Shown here piece by piece: positions 25,507-35,415 of a stretch of DNA of 64,000 nucleotides. The DNA is taken from positions 3,224,001 to 3,288,000 of the forward strand of contig NZ_CP109104.1 in the NCBI RefSeq assembly GCF_035917675.1, read 5' to 3'. Source of the stretch: Streptomyces sp. NBC_01775. GTDB lineage: Bacteria > Actinomycetota > Actinomycetes > Streptomycetales > Streptomycetaceae. The first letter of the stretch is position 1; each line of letters begins with the position of its first letter. Both the position numbers and the translations under genes were made by a program. The notes beneath the pieces are model-generated. The model was not told where the DNA came from and searched no databases. It saw nothing but the letters and a program-made list of their open reading frames with translations.

Positions 25507-26466
25507 TCAGAGTCCGCGGCCGGGCTGCGGGAGCGGCCGGCCGTACCAGCGCTCCACCAGCCGGGCCGCGATGGAGATCCCCGCCGGAGGAAGCACCTCT
25601 CCGGCCTCGATCGCGGCCCGCAGGTCCTCGCGGGAGAACCAGCGCGCCTCTTCGATCTCGTCGCCGTCGACCTGGATCTCGGGCGAGGTGGCACGCGCCA
25701 TGAAGCCCAGCATCAGGCTGGAGGGGAAGGGCCAGGGCTGGCTGGCGACATACTCCACGGTGCCGACCGAGACGCCCGCCTCCTCGGCGACCTCGCGGCG
25801 CACGGCGGCCTCGATGGACTCCCCCGGCTCGACGAAGCCCGCCAGCGTGGAGAAGCGGCCCTCGGGCCAGTGCACCTGGCGGCCCAGCAGGGCCCGGTCC
25901 TGCTCGTCGGCGACCAGCATGATCACCGCCGGGTCGGTGCGCGGGTAGTGCTCGGCGCCGCAGGCGGGGCAGCGGCGGATGTGCCCGGCCGCCGCGATGA
26001 CGGTCCGCTCGCCGCAGCGGGAGCAGAAGCGGTGGGTGCGCTGCCAGTTCTCCAGGCCGATGGCGTGCACCATCAGCTCGCTGTCACGGTCCGACAGCAG
26101 GACCCCCGCCTCGCGCAGGCCGGCCGGGCGGGCGATCTCGTCCATCCTCCCGGGCAGGGAGTCCTTCTGGAGCGCGAAATAGCGCACGCCCTCCTCGTCG
26201 ATGCCCAGGAAGTAGCGGTGGGCCTCGGTGAAGGGGGCGTCGAAGGACGGCATCATGACCAGTTCGGTCGTGCCGTCCTCGTTGTCCTCGATCAGTGCCT
26301 GGCCGCCCGAGACCACGAAGACGCGCGTGGTCGGGTGGCTCCACGCCGCCGCCAGCCATGCCTCGTCCAGCCGGTGGTGCGAGGCTCGGTCGATGCCTCC
26401 CGTGCTGGTCAGGCTGACGGGACGGTTGGCAGCGGTGTCGGCGGTGCGGTCGGTCGAGGTGGTCAC
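25507..26466 (-). CDS. nudC: NADH pyrophosphatase NudC
   Basis: 319 residues. An N-terminal domain is followed by a zinc ribbon (FCSRCG and RCPACG), then the Nudix box within GFVEPGESIEAAVRREVAEE, and the NudC specificity signature SQPWPFPSS. It hydrolyses NAD(H) to NMN and AMP, and in bacteria can remove NAD caps from RNA. The N-terminal about 20 residues are low complexity. It lies downstream of the M20 peptidase, 109 nt away on the same strand. UvrD2, mycoredoxin and NudC are neighbours also in mycobacteria. Confidence 0.95.
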   Translation of the reverse strand: MTTSTDRTADTAANRPVSLTSTGGIDRASHHRLDEAWLAAAWSHPTTRVFVVSGGQALIEDNEDGTTELVMMPSFDAPFTEAHRYFLGIDEEGVRYFALQKDSLPGRMDEIARPAGLREAGVLLSDRDSELMVHAIGLENWQRTHRFCSRCGERTVIAAAGHIRRCPACGAEHYPRTDPAVIMLVADEQDRALLGRQVHWPEGRFSTLAGFVEPGESIEAAVRREVAEEAGVSVGTVEYVASQPWPFPSSLMLGFMARATSPEIQVDGDEIEEARWFSREDLRAAIEAGEVLPPAGISIAARLVERWYGRPLPQPGRGL

Positions 26467-26575
26467 TTCGGCTTCTACTCCCCCTGATGTAGGGCTTCCC
26501 TGTCGGCGTCGGCCGGGTCAGGGGACGGGTGGCGGGATGTGGATCGTGGCGGGCGGATGAGGGGGGCCTGCGGGT

Positions 26576-27985
26576 TCAGCCCGCGTTCCAGTGTGCCGCG
26601 AGGTCGCCCCACAGGTAGGCGGCTGTTTCGACGCCTTTGAGCAGGAGATCGAGTTCCACCTTCTCGTTGGGCGCGTGCCATCCGTCCGAGGGGACGGAGA
26701 TGCCGAGGAAGAGCACCGGGACGTCGAGAACGTCCTGGAGGTCGGCCGCCGGGCCCGAGCCGCCCTCTCTCGTGAACCGCACCGGAGTACCGAAGGCGCG
26801 TCCCATGGCCCGGGTGACCGACTGGAGTGCCGGATGGCCGAGCGGGGTGAGACAGGGGCGGGTGGCACCCCAGAAAGTGATCTCGTGCCGGATGCCCGCG
26901 GGAAGCCGTTCGGCGACCCATGCGCGAACGGTCTGCTGGATCTTTTCGGCGTCCTGGCCCGCGACCGTGCGGAAGGACAGCTTCAGCTGAGCACCGGCGG
27001 GCACGATGGTCTTGCCGCCGGGGCCCTGGTAGCCGCCGCTGATGCCGTTCACTTCGGCCGTCGGGCGGGCCCATACGCGCTCCAGCACGGTGTAGCCCCC
27101 CTCGCCGAGTGCGGCGTGCGAGTGGGCCGTGCGCAGCCAGGCGGCCTCGTCGAAGGGCAGCTCGGCGAAAAGGGCGCGCTCCTCGTCCGTCAGCTCGACG
27201 ACGCCGTCGTAGAAGCCGGGCAGCGCCACCTTGCGGTCCTCGTCGTGCAGCGCGGCGGCGAGCCGGGAGGCCTCGGTCGCCGGATTGGGCACGGCGCCGC
27301 CGAAGGAGCCGGAGTGCACGTCCTGGTCGGGTCCGTACAGGTCGATCTGGCAGTCGGTGAGCCCGCGCATGCCGGTGCACACGGTCGGCGTCTCGCGGTC
27401 CCACATGCCGGTGTCGGAGACGATGGCCGCGTCGCAGGCGAGGCGGTGCGCGTGCTCGCCGATCAGTGCGGGGAAGTGCGGGGAGCCGGACTCCTCCTCG
27501 CCCTCGATCAGCAGCTTGAGGTTGACGGCGGGGGTGGTGCGGCCGGTGGCGGCGAGGTGTGCGCGCACGCCCAGGGTGTGGAAGAAGACCTGTCCCTTGT
27601 CGTCCGCGGCGCCTCGCGCGTAGAGGCATCCGTCCCGCTCGACGGGCTCGAACGGCTCGCTGTGCCAGCCGTCTTCGAGCTCGGCGGGCTGGACGTCGTG
27701 GTGGCCGTAGACCAGCACGGTGGGGGCTCCGGGGTCATCGGAGGGCCACTCGGCGAAGACGGCGGGTGCTCCGTCCGTCTCCCAGATCTCGGCGACGGGG
27801 AAGCCGGTCTCACGGAGCTTGCCGACGAGCCATTCGGCGCTGCGCCGCACGTCGTCCCCGTGCCCCGGGTCGGCGGAGACGGAGGGGATGCGCAGCCATG
27901 CGGCCAGGTCGGAAAGGAAGGCGGAACGGTGGTTCTGGATGAAGGTCCGGACGACATTGTCCGGAGGAGCCGGGGTGGTGCTCAT
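26576..27985 (-). CDS. M20-family dipeptidase
   Basis: 469 residues, cytoplasmic metallopeptidase. The metal-binding segments are VYGHHDVQP, LYARGAADDKGQ and LLIEGEEESGS, with a dimerisation domain in between. M20 dipeptidases bind two zinc ions and cleave short peptides or N-acyl amino acids. ATG 27985 is used because homologous sequence begins there; the frame is open to 28231 but overlaps adnB. The ribosome-binding site is weak. Only 10 nt separate it from the adnB stop, so the two are likely co-transcribed. The natural substrate is not evident. Confidence 0.92.
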   Translation of the reverse strand: MSTTPAPPDNVVRTFIQNHRSAFLSDLAAWLRIPSVSADPGHGDDVRRSAEWLVGKLRETGFPVAEIWETDGAPAVFAEWPSDDPGAPTVLVYGHHDVQPAELEDGWHSEPFEPVERDGCLYARGAADDKGQVFFHTLGVRAHLAATGRTTPAVNLKLLIEGEEESGSPHFPALIGEHAHRLACDAAIVSDTGMWDRETPTVCTGMRGLTDCQIDLYGPDQDVHSGSFGGAVPNPATEASRLAAALHDEDRKVALPGFYDGVVELTDEERALFAELPFDEAAWLRTAHSHAALGEGGYTVLERVWARPTAEVNGISGGYQGPGGKTIVPAGAQLKLSFRTVAGQDAEKIQQTVRAWVAERLPAGIRHEITFWGATRPCLTPLGHPALQSVTRAMGRAFGTPVRFTREGGSGPAADLQDVLDVPVLFLGISVPSDGWHAPNEKVELDLLLKGVETAAYLWGDLAAHWNAG

Positions 27986-27995
27986 ACCTGTGAGC

Positions 27996-30900
27996 CTATC
28001 GGGCGGGACGCTTTCGGCCTTCATCCGGATGGCCGTCCGGCGGCTCGTCCGGATGGCCGTCCAGAAGCAGCCGCTCCAGGGCGGCACGGCCGGGGAGATG
28101 GTCGGGCCGCACCACATCGCCGCTGCGTACGTACAGGAAGGCCGCCCCGACGCGGGAGAGCGGCACTCCCGCCTGCTCGGCCCAGGCCAGCCGGTAGACG
28201 GCGAGCTGGAGGGGGTCGGCGTCCTGGCCACGGCCGGTCTTCCAGTCGACGATGTCGAACGTCACACCGCCATCCGGCGCGCTGTCGCGGTAGACAGCGT
28301 CGATACGGCCCCTGATGACGCGTCCGGCGAGGGTGAGCTGGAAGGGCGCCTCGACACGATGGGGAGTCCGGTGGGCGTACGGGGTGCGCTCGAACGCCTC
28401 CTTGAGGGCTGCCAGGTCGCGTTCGTCGGCGATGCGGGGCGGTTCGCTGCCGTCGGGGCCCTCGCCGTCCGTCCCCGGCAGCTCATCTGGGCCGAGCATG
28501 GGCAACGTCAGCTCTTCGAAGCGGGATTCCACCCAGGCGTGGAACCGGGTGCCCCTGCGGGCCGCCGGCTGGGGCGGGCGCGGCATGGGGCGGGCCAGCT
28601 CGCGGGCGAAGCCCTCGGGGTCGGCGGCCACGCGCAGCAGCTGGGAGGCGCTCAGCGCCCTGGGAAGCGGCACCTCGCGCACCGCCGCACGAGAGCGCCG
28701 CAGCTCGCCGGTGAGGGCTTCCAGGTCACGGTCCCAGGCATCGGCGAGGCGGGCCTCCTCGGGGGTCAGCCCGTCAGGGTCCGCAGCGTCCGACCCGTCC
28801 AGAGGTCCCTCCACAGGCCTGTCCGGATGCCCCTCCGCAGGCCCGGTCGGATGCCCGGCCGGATGCCCGGCCGGATGCCCGGCCAAAGGTGAAGTTCCGT
28901 CGAGGTGGGTCAGCACCCGCTCGGCGGCGGCGCGGCGCATCGCGAGGGCGTCTTCATCCAGCGGGAGGGGCCAGACGCGGTCTTGTGACGCGTCATCCAG
29001 TGCGGGATTTTCCGCGTCCTCCCCGGGAGCCGGCTCCCAGTGCTCGACCTCGCCGTGTGCCGGGTCGGCCTCACAGTGGACGCGGAGGGCCTCCAGGAAG
29101 GCGGAGGGCCCGCGCGGACGCTTCTGGGACGGCCCCCACCAGTGGCCGGAGCCGAGCAGCAGGCCGCGCGGGCGGGTGAAGGTCACATAGCCCAGGCGCA
29201 GTTCCTCGGTCGACTGGTGTGCGCGCAGCGCGTTCTCGTGCTCCTTGATGCCCTTGGCGCTCCATTCGGGCTCCCCGGGGAGGGTTTCCGCGTCGCCGCG
29301 CAGCGCGTACGGGAGCACCTTGGGCTGGGTCAGCCAGGAGTCGCGCGCCTGCTCGCTGGGGAACTGCTTGGCGGCCAGCCCGGGAACGGCGACCACGTCC
29401 CACTCCAGCCCCTTGGACTTGTGCGCGGTCAGCACCTTGACCGTGTTCTCGCCCCCCGGCAGCGAGCTGTCCAGGCCCTTCTCGTACTGCACCGCGGTGC
29501 GCAGGAAGCCGAGGAAGGCCAGCAGCGTGGCCTCACCGTCCAGGGAGGCGAAGCCCGCGGCGATGTCCAGGAACTGGCCGAGCGTCTCGCGGCGCCGGGC
29601 CGCCACCGCGTGCGGGGAAGCGGCCAGCTCGACCTCTAGGCCGGTCACGGCCAGCACACGGTGCAGTACGTCCATGAGCGGGTCGGACAGTGAGCGGCGC
29701 AGATCGCGGATCTCGGCGGCGAGCCGCGCGAAGCGCACCCTGGCCTCGGCCGAGAAGGGCAGCTCGTCCTCGTAGCCCTCGGCTTCCAGGAAGGTGTCCA
29801 GCGCGTCGGCGAGCGAGCGCACTTCGGCCGGGTCGGCGCCCTCGACGGCCGCGGCGAGCCGCTGGTCGGGGTCGTCGTCCTGCCGCCCGCGCTGGTGCTG
29901 TACGAGCAGCGCAGCGCGCCGCCCGAGCAGGGCCAGGTCACGGTGGCCGATGCGCCAGCGCGGTCCGGTCAGCAGCCGGATGAGGGACGCGTTGGCCGTG
30001 GGGTCCTGGAGGACTTCGCAGACGGCCACGAGGTCGGCGACCTCGGGCAGGTGCAGCAGCCCGGACAGCCCGACGACCTCGACGGGCACATCCCGTTCCA
30101 CGAGCGCGCCCTGGATCTCGGCGAAGTCGCCCGCGCCCCGGCACAGGACGGCGATCTCGCCGGGCGGGGTGCCGGTCCGTACGAGATGGGCGAGGGAGTC
30201 GGCCAGCCAGGCGATCTCCTCGCGCTGGGTCTCCAGCAGCGCGACTCTGACCCGCCCCTCGCGCTCGGCGCCAGGTGCGGGCCGCAGCGCCTCGACGCCC
30301 TCGTGGCGCTCGCGGAGCGGGGCGGCGAGGCCGTTGGCCAGGTCGAGCAGCCTGCCGCCGCTGCGGCGGTTCTCGCTGAGGGACTGGCGCCGGGCCGGGG
30401 TGCCGTCGGCGTACGGGAAGTGGCGCGGGAAGTCGTCGAGGTTGGCGACGGAGGCGCCGCGCCAGCCGTAGATGGCCTGGCAGGGGTCGCCGACAGCGGT
30501 GACGGCGTGGCCCGTGCCCTCGCCGAAGAGCCCGGCGAGCATGACGCGCTGGGCCACGGAGGTGTCCTGGTACTCGTCCAGCAGCACGACCGAGAACTGT
30601 TCGCGCAGGGCGCGGCCGACCTCGGGTATCCGGCCGAGCTTCGCGGCGAGCGCGATCTGGTCGCCGAAATCGATGCGCTCGTGTGCGCGCTTGCGTGAGC
30701 GATAGTCCTCGACCAGGCCGAGCAGCTCGTCCCGGGCGAGCGCGGCCTTGGGCGCCTTGCGCAGCTTGTCGTTGGTGAGGCGTACGCCCTCCAGCCCTTC
30801 GAGCAGCCCGGCGTTGTGCGCGCGGAGCCTGTCGGGGCGTACGAGGTGTTCCGACAGCTCGGCGTCCAGTGCCAGGAGGTCCTCGACCAGTGCGGTCACG

Positions 30901-31385
30901 GACTTGGTGAGGGCTTCGAAGGGGCCGGTGGCGGCCCGCAGCACGTTCGCCGCGAGCTGGAAGCGGGTGGCGTCGGCCAGCAGCCGCACCGTGGGCTCGA
31001 TGCCGAGCCGCAGCCCGTGATCGGTCAGCAGCCGCCCGGCGAAAGCGTGGTAGGTGGAGATCTGGGGCTCGCCGGGTGCGTGGTCGGGGTCGGCCGGATC
31101 GGGGTCGGTGACCCCGGCGCGCACCAGCGCCTTGCGGACGCGCTCGGCCAGCTCTCCCGCCGCCTTGTTGGTGAACGTCAGCCCGAGGACCCGCTCGGGC
31201 GCGACCTGTCCCGTGCCGACGAGCCAGACCACCCGCGCGGCCATGACGGTGGTCTTGCCGGACCCCGCACCGGCCACGATCACCTGCGGGGCAGGCGGCG
31301 CGGTGATGCAGGCCGTCTGCTCCGGGGTGAACGGGATACCGAGCAGCTCTTTGAGCTGTCCGGGGTCGCTGAGCTGTGCTGGCAC
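27996..31385 (-). CDS. adnB: AdnB subunit of the AdnAB helicase-nuclease
   Basis: 1129 residues. Superfamily 1 helicase with Walker A AGAGSGKT (38-45) and motif II LLDEYQDTS; the C-terminal RecB-type nuclease has FDIVDWKTGRG and a QLAVYRLAW helix. AdnAB resects double-strand breaks in mycobacteria, AdnB being the translocating motor as known from biochemical work. GTG 31385 is chosen: a TAGCGT -10 ends 7 nt upstream, so the start may be leaderless. The frame is open to 31475 without similarity. A Gly-His-Pro-Ala tandem repeat encoded by three perfect 12-bp units (28849-28884) lies in a linker near residue 835. AdnA lies 151 nt upstream. Confidence 0.93.
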   Translation of the reverse strand: MPAQLSDPGQLKELLGIPFTPEQTACITAPPAPQVIVAGAGSGKTTVMAARVVWLVGTGQVAPERVLGLTFTNKAAGELAERVRKALVRAGVTDPDPADPDHAPGEPQISTYHAFAGRLLTDHGLRLGIEPTVRLLADATRFQLAANVLRAATGPFEALTKSVTALVEDLLALDAELSEHLVRPDRLRAHNAGLLEGLEGVRLTNDKLRKAPKAALARDELLGLVEDYRSRKRAHERIDFGDQIALAAKLGRIPEVGRALREQFSVVLLDEYQDTSVAQRVMLAGLFGEGTGHAVTAVGDPCQAIYGWRGASVANLDDFPRHFPYADGTPARRQSLSENRRSGGRLLDLANGLAAPLRERHEGVEALRPAPGAEREGRVRVALLETQREEIAWLADSLAHLVRTGTPPGEIAVLCRGAGDFAEIQGALVERDVPVEVVGLSGLLHLPEVADLVAVCEVLQDPTANASLIRLLTGPRWRIGHRDLALLGRRAALLVQHQRGRQDDDPDQRLAAAVEGADPAEVRSLADALDTFLEAEGYEDELPFSAEARVRFARLAAEIRDLRRSLSDPLMDVLHRVLAVTGLEVELAASPHAVAARRRETLGQFLDIAAGFASLDGEATLLAFLGFLRTAVQYEKGLDSSLPGGENTVKVLTAHKSKGLEWDVVAVPGLAAKQFPSEQARDSWLTQPKVLPYALRGDAETLPGEPEWSAKGIKEHENALRAHQSTEELRLGYVTFTRPRGLLLGSGHWWGPSQKRPRGPSAFLEALRVHCEADPAHGEVEHWEPAPGEDAENPALDDASQDRVWPLPLDEDALAMRRAAAERVLTHLDGTSPLAGHPAGHPAGHPTGPAEGHPDRPVEGPLDGSDAADPDGLTPEEARLADAWDRDLEALTGELRRSRAAVREVPLPRALSASQLLRVAADPEGFARELARPMPRPPQPAARRGTRFHAWVESRFEELTLPMLGPDELPGTDGEGPDGSEPPRIADERDLAALKEAFERTPYAHRTPHRVEAPFQLTLAGRVIRGRIDAVYRDSAPDGGVTFDIVDWKTGRGQDADPLQLAVYRLAWAEQAGVPLSRVGAAFLYVRSGDVVRPDHLPGRAALERLLLDGHPDEPPDGHPDEGRKRPAR
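28849..28884. repeat. 12-bp tandem repeat in adnB, three perfect copies
   Basis: GGATGCCCGGCC is repeated three times without change, coding for an AGHP repeat on the minus strand. The surrounding linker has further degenerate copies. Confidence 0.85.
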
Positions 31386-31490
31386 CCCAGAGACGCTAGC
31401 GGTCGTGGCTGACAGATGGCCCCGGGGTCGGACAAAGCGGCTGCTGAGGGCGGCTGGCGGAGGTGGCGCGGGCACGCGGCTCGCTGCCGC

Positions 31491-31510
31491 GTGCGTGCGT
31501 GCGTGCGTGC
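31491..31510. repeat. Tetranucleotide microsatellite (GTGC)5 between adnA and adnB
   Basis: Five perfect copies of GTGC lie in the 151-nt gap between the adnA stop and the adnB start. Confidence 0.9.
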
Positions 31511-31536
31511 GACAGCGGTCACGGCGGCCGGTGGCT

Positions 31537-34500
31537 CTACTCCACTATCTGGCGGCCCTCCGGGAGCGCGGAGCAGGCGGAGCGGAAGGCGCAGTGCTGG
31601 CAGTGCTGGCCTGGGCTGGGGGTGAAGCGCTCGTCCAGGACCCGGCCGGCGGCGGTGGCCAGCAGTTCGCCCACCCAGTCCGCGCCCTTCTCCCGGGCGG
31701 AGCCCTCGCCGTCCGATCCGGCCGCACCGGATGCCGGACTTTCCGGACCCGCACCGGATACCGGCTCTTCAGGACTCCCACCGGATACCGGACTTTCCGG
31801 ACCCGCACCGGATGCCGTGTCATCCGGTGCGGCGGCCGGCGGCTCCTGTCGCTGGACCACGGGAAGCGTGTCTCCGCCGTCGCGCTTGGCGGCGCCCAGC
31901 CTCAGGTGCACCAGCTCCGCGCCCCCCGGCTCGGGACGGCTGCCGTCGAACAAGGAGTCGGCCGCGCCTTCACGCACGGCGAGCTGGTAGACGGCGAGCT
32001 GAGGGTGACGTTCCACCTCGGGGCCCGTGGGGCGGGCGCGGCCCGTCTTGAAGTCGACAACGTAGGCCCGTCCCTGCCCGTCGCGCTCGACGCGGTCCAT
32101 GCTTCCCCTGACGCGGACGGTGTGCTCGCCCGCCTGAAGGGTCACCTCGAAGCCGTGTTCGCTGCCTGCCGACTCCCGCCCCTCGCCGTGCTCCATGACG
32201 TGCCAGCGCAAGAAGCGCTCCAGCGCCGCCCGCGCGCTCTCCTTCTCCTGACTGGACTTCCACGGGGCGTCGAAAGCCAGCCCGTCCCAGACCGCGTCCA
32301 GGCGCTCCATGAGCACCGACAGGTCGGCGGGTGTGCTGCCGGAGGCGACCTCGTCGGCCAGTACGTGCACCACGTTGCCGAAGCCCTGCGCCGCCGTCGC
32401 GGGCTCCTCGGCCTTGACCTCCCGGCCGAGGAACCACTGCAACGAGCAGGTCCGAGCGAGCTGTTCCAGCGCGCTCCCGGAGAGCGCGACCGGCTGGTCC
32501 CTGTCGCGGAGCGGCACCTCGGAGCGGGTGGGCTCGGCCAGCCCCCACCAGCGCTGCGGGTGTGCGGAGGGCACCAGCGGATGCCCTTCCTCATCCCGCT
32601 CGCCCGCGAGCCTGGCCAGCCGGCGGGCCGCCGCCTCCCGCAGCGCGGGCGAGGCTTGCGGGTCGACGGTGGTGGCGCGCAGCTCGGCGACCAGCGCGGG
32701 CACGGACAGCGGGCGACGTGGGCGGCTGCCGACCGGCTTGGGCTCGACCCCCAGCTCCGTCAGGAAGCGGGAAGGCTGGTCCCCGTCCTCGGCCTGAGCC
32801 CGTACGGCCGTCACCACCAGGCGCTCCTTGGCGCGGGTGGCGGCGACGTAGAACAGCCGGCGCTCCTCGGCCAGCAGCGCGCCAGGAGAGAGCGGTTCCG
32901 CGATGCCGTCGCGGCCGATGCGGTCGGCCTCCAGGAGCGAGCCGCGCCGCCGCAGGTCCGGCCACAGCCCCTCCTGGACCCCGGCGACGACCACCAGCCG
33001 CCACTCCAGGCCCTTGGAGCGGTGGGCGGTCATCAGCCGCACGGCATCCGGTCGCACGGCGCGGGCCGCGAGGGTGTCGGCCGCGATGTCCTGGGCCTCC
33101 AGCTCTTCCAGGAAGTTGAGGGTGCCCCGGCCGCCACTGCGCTCCTCCGCACGGGCGGCGGCGGCGAACAGGGAGCAGACGGCGTCCAGGTCGCGGTCCG
33201 CGTTGCGGCCGGCCGGGCCGCCCCTGCGCGCGGCCCGCTCCAGCCGCTGGGGCCAGGAGGTGCCCTCCCAGAGGGCCCACAGGGCCTCCTCTGCCGTGCC
33301 GCCGCCGGCGAGCAGCTCACGGGTCTTGCGCAGCAGCAGACCGAGCCGCTGGGCGCCCTGAAGATGGGTGCTCCCGCCGGATGGAGCGAACGAGCCGGGC
33401 GAGCCCGGGGCCGGGCCGGGCGAGCCCGGGGCCGGGGTGTGGGCGACCAGGCGTTCGGGCTCGGCCAGCGCCTCGGCGAGCAGGATGTCCGAAGGGCGCG
33501 GCACCTTCGCACCCGCAGCCCGCTCCTCCTCGCGCAGGGCCCGCCCCAGACGGCGCAGATCGGCCGCGTCCATGCCGCCGAGGGGAGAGGTGAGCAAGGT
33601 GAGCGCGGTCTCCGTGCTGAGGAGGGCGGACGGGTCGCCTTCCGGGGCGCTCCGGGCCGTCTCCGCATCCTCCGCATGCTCCTCCGTACGATCCTCCGGA
33701 GGAGCCCCGCCCCCCGCGATGCTGTCGCCGTCCGGGACCCGCCCTTCGTCCGGACCAACCGGACCCGGGCGGCCTTCCAGCTCCTCCCCGGACTCGGCGC
33801 CTCCCAGGGACCGCCCGTCCGGATGCCCCTCCGCGAGCGCTCCCCGCGCGGCCACCCGGAGTGCGGTGAGCAGCGGGGAGACGGCGGGCTCGTGGCGCAG
33901 GGGCACGTCGTCGCCGTCCACGTCCACCGGGACACCCGCCGCCGTGAGGACCCGTCGTACGACCGGCAGGGAGCGCCCTCCCGCGCGCACGAGGACGGCC
34001 ATCTCGCTCCAGGGAACGCCGTCTTCGAGGTGGGCCCGGCGCAGGATGTCGGCGACGTTGTCCAGCTCGGCACCGGCCGTCGGATACGTGAAGGCTTCCA
34101 CCCGGCCGCCTGGCCGCACGGGGGTGAGCGCGCGGTGGGCGCGTACGGCGGCGGCCGGGAGGCGGGTGAGCGGCATCCGGGCGGTGAGTTCCCGGGTGGC
34201 CGTCAGCAGCCGTTCGCGCGAGCGCCTGTTGACCCGCAGCACGTGGACGGGTGCGGGGGCGCCGCTCGCCTGCCGGAAGCTGTCGGGGAAGCCGAGGATG
34301 CCGTTCACATCCGCGCCACGGAAGGCGTAGATCGACTGGTCGGGGTCGCCGAAGGCCACCAGGGTGCGGGCGCCTCCCCGGGCGAGGGCGCGCAGCAGCC
34401 GCACCTGGGAGGGGTCGGTGTCCTGGTATTCGTCCACGTAGACGGCGTCGTAGGCGTTGGCCAGGCGGGCGGCGACGTCCTCGCGCTCGGCGAGCAGCAC

Positions 34501-35415
34501 GGCCCGGTGGACGAGTTCGGCGTAGTCGAGCACCCCTTGGACGTCCAGCACGTCCAGGTACTCGGCGAGGAAGCCCGCCGCCGCGCTCCAGTCCTGCCGC
34601 CCGGCGCGCCGGGCGAAGGCGTCCAGGGCCTCGGGGCCCAGGCCCAGCTCCCTGCTCCGAGCGAGCACCGCCCGGACCTCGTCGGCGAAGCCCCTGGTCG
34701 TCAGGCAGGCACGCAGCTCATCGGGCCAGCGCACCGAGGTGCGCCCCCGCTGCTCCATCGCGAGCTGGCCCTCCAGCAGCTCGCGGATGTGGAGGTCTTG
34801 TTCCGGCCCTGTCAGCAGACGTACGGGCTCGGCGAACAGATCGGCGTCCTGGTGCGCCCGCACCAGCGCGTAGCAGTACGAGTGGAAGGTCGTCGCCTGC
34901 GGGGCGCCGGGCCGGGGGGCGGTGTGGCCGGGGCGCTCTTCGGATATGCCTTCTGAGGTGTTCCCGGCTGCCTCCCCCCACATCTCACCGGACGCTTCCG
35001 CGCCCGGGGCCTTACCGGATGCTTCAGCATGTGACGCCTCACCGGATGCTTCAGTGCTGGTCCGGTGCGGCAGCCTCGCCCCCGCAGCCCCGTCCGGCGG
35101 CGTCTCCAGGGAGAGCCGGGCGGCCATCCGGTCGCGCAGTTCCACGGCGGCCTTGCGGCTGAAGGTGAGCACCAGGATGCGTTCGGGGTCGGTACCCTCA
35201 CGCACCCGTGCGGCGACGGACTCGACAAGCGTGCTCGTCTTGCCGGTGCCGGGCCCGGCGAGGACCAGAAGGGGCCCTCCCGCGTGGTCAACCACAGCGC
35301 GCTGGGCTGCGTCAGAGGCAGGGAGATCGACCGGGCCCCCGAGAGCGCGCACCAGCCGGTACGCACCGGGCTCGCGGGACCGGGGCCGCGCGTCGGCAGA
35401 TAGGGAGGGGCTCAC
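31537..35415 (-). CDS. adnA: AdnA subunit of the AdnAB helicase-nuclease
   Basis: 1292 residues. Walker A LAGPGTGKTST (52-62), a helicase DEYQDTDPSQ motif, and a C-terminal nuclease with VVDFKTGRARP and a QLAVYQLAVREG helix. Four Cys (CSLQWFL and CQHCAFRSAC near the end) fit the iron-sulfur staple of AddB-type nucleases. Two low-complexity inserts are encoded by DNA repeats: residues about 118-145 and about 1199-1230 (27-bp tandem units). GTG 35415 has no clear Shine-Dalgarno. It pairs with AdnB immediately downstream to process DNA ends. The ATPase motifs are intact here, although the mycobacterial AdnA motor is considered secondary. Confidence 0.93.
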   Translation of the reverse strand: MSPSLSADARPRSREPGAYRLVRALGGPVDLPASDAAQRAVVDHAGGPLLVLAGPGTGKTSTLVESVAARVREGTDPERILVLTFSRKAAVELRDRMAARLSLETPPDGAAGARLPHRTSTEASGEASHAEASGKAPGAEASGEMWGEAAGNTSEGISEERPGHTAPRPGAPQATTFHSYCYALVRAHQDADLFAEPVRLLTGPEQDLHIRELLEGQLAMEQRGRTSVRWPDELRACLTTRGFADEVRAVLARSRELGLGPEALDAFARRAGRQDWSAAAGFLAEYLDVLDVQGVLDYAELVHRAVLLAEREDVAARLANAYDAVYVDEYQDTDPSQVRLLRALARGGARTLVAFGDPDQSIYAFRGADVNGILGFPDSFRQASGAPAPVHVLRVNRRSRERLLTATRELTARMPLTRLPAAAVRAHRALTPVRPGGRVEAFTYPTAGAELDNVADILRRAHLEDGVPWSEMAVLVRAGGRSLPVVRRVLTAAGVPVDVDGDDVPLRHEPAVSPLLTALRVAARGALAEGHPDGRSLGGAESGEELEGRPGPVGPDEGRVPDGDSIAGGGAPPEDRTEEHAEDAETARSAPEGDPSALLSTETALTLLTSPLGGMDAADLRRLGRALREEERAAGAKVPRPSDILLAEALAEPERLVAHTPAPGSPGPAPGSPGSFAPSGGSTHLQGAQRLGLLLRKTRELLAGGGTAEEALWALWEGTSWPQRLERAARRGGPAGRNADRDLDAVCSLFAAAARAEERSGGRGTLNFLEELEAQDIAADTLAARAVRPDAVRLMTAHRSKGLEWRLVVVAGVQEGLWPDLRRRGSLLEADRIGRDGIAEPLSPGALLAEERRLFYVAATRAKERLVVTAVRAQAEDGDQPSRFLTELGVEPKPVGSRPRRPLSVPALVAELRATTVDPQASPALREAAARRLARLAGERDEEGHPLVPSAHPQRWWGLAEPTRSEVPLRDRDQPVALSGSALEQLARTCSLQWFLGREVKAEEPATAAQGFGNVVHVLADEVASGSTPADLSVLMERLDAVWDGLAFDAPWKSSQEKESARAALERFLRWHVMEHGEGRESAGSEHGFEVTLQAGEHTVRVRGSMDRVERDGQGRAYVVDFKTGRARPTGPEVERHPQLAVYQLAVREGAADSLFDGSRPEPGGAELVHLRLGAAKRDGGDTLPVVQRQEPPAAAPDDTASGAGPESPVSGGSPEEPVSGAGPESPASGAAGSDGEGSAREKGADWVGELLATAAGRVLDERFTPSPGQHCQHCAFRSACSALPEGRQIVE
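31725..31817. repeat. 27-bp tandem repeat in adnA, about 3.4 copies
   Basis: Units start with CACCGGAT at 31725, 31752, 31779 and (partial) 31806. Copies 1 and 3 differ at one position; copy 2 is more diverged. They encode nine-residue units such as SGAGPESPV. Confidence 0.85.

Noticed and set aside
22767..25694. 975-codon version of UvrD2 extending to 25694
   Set aside because: The extra N-terminal part overlaps the mycoredoxin gene on the other strand and resembles noncoding frame.
31054..34956. 1300-codon plus-strand frame opposite adnA
   Set aside because: Antisense shadow; the minus strand has complete helicase and nuclease motifs.
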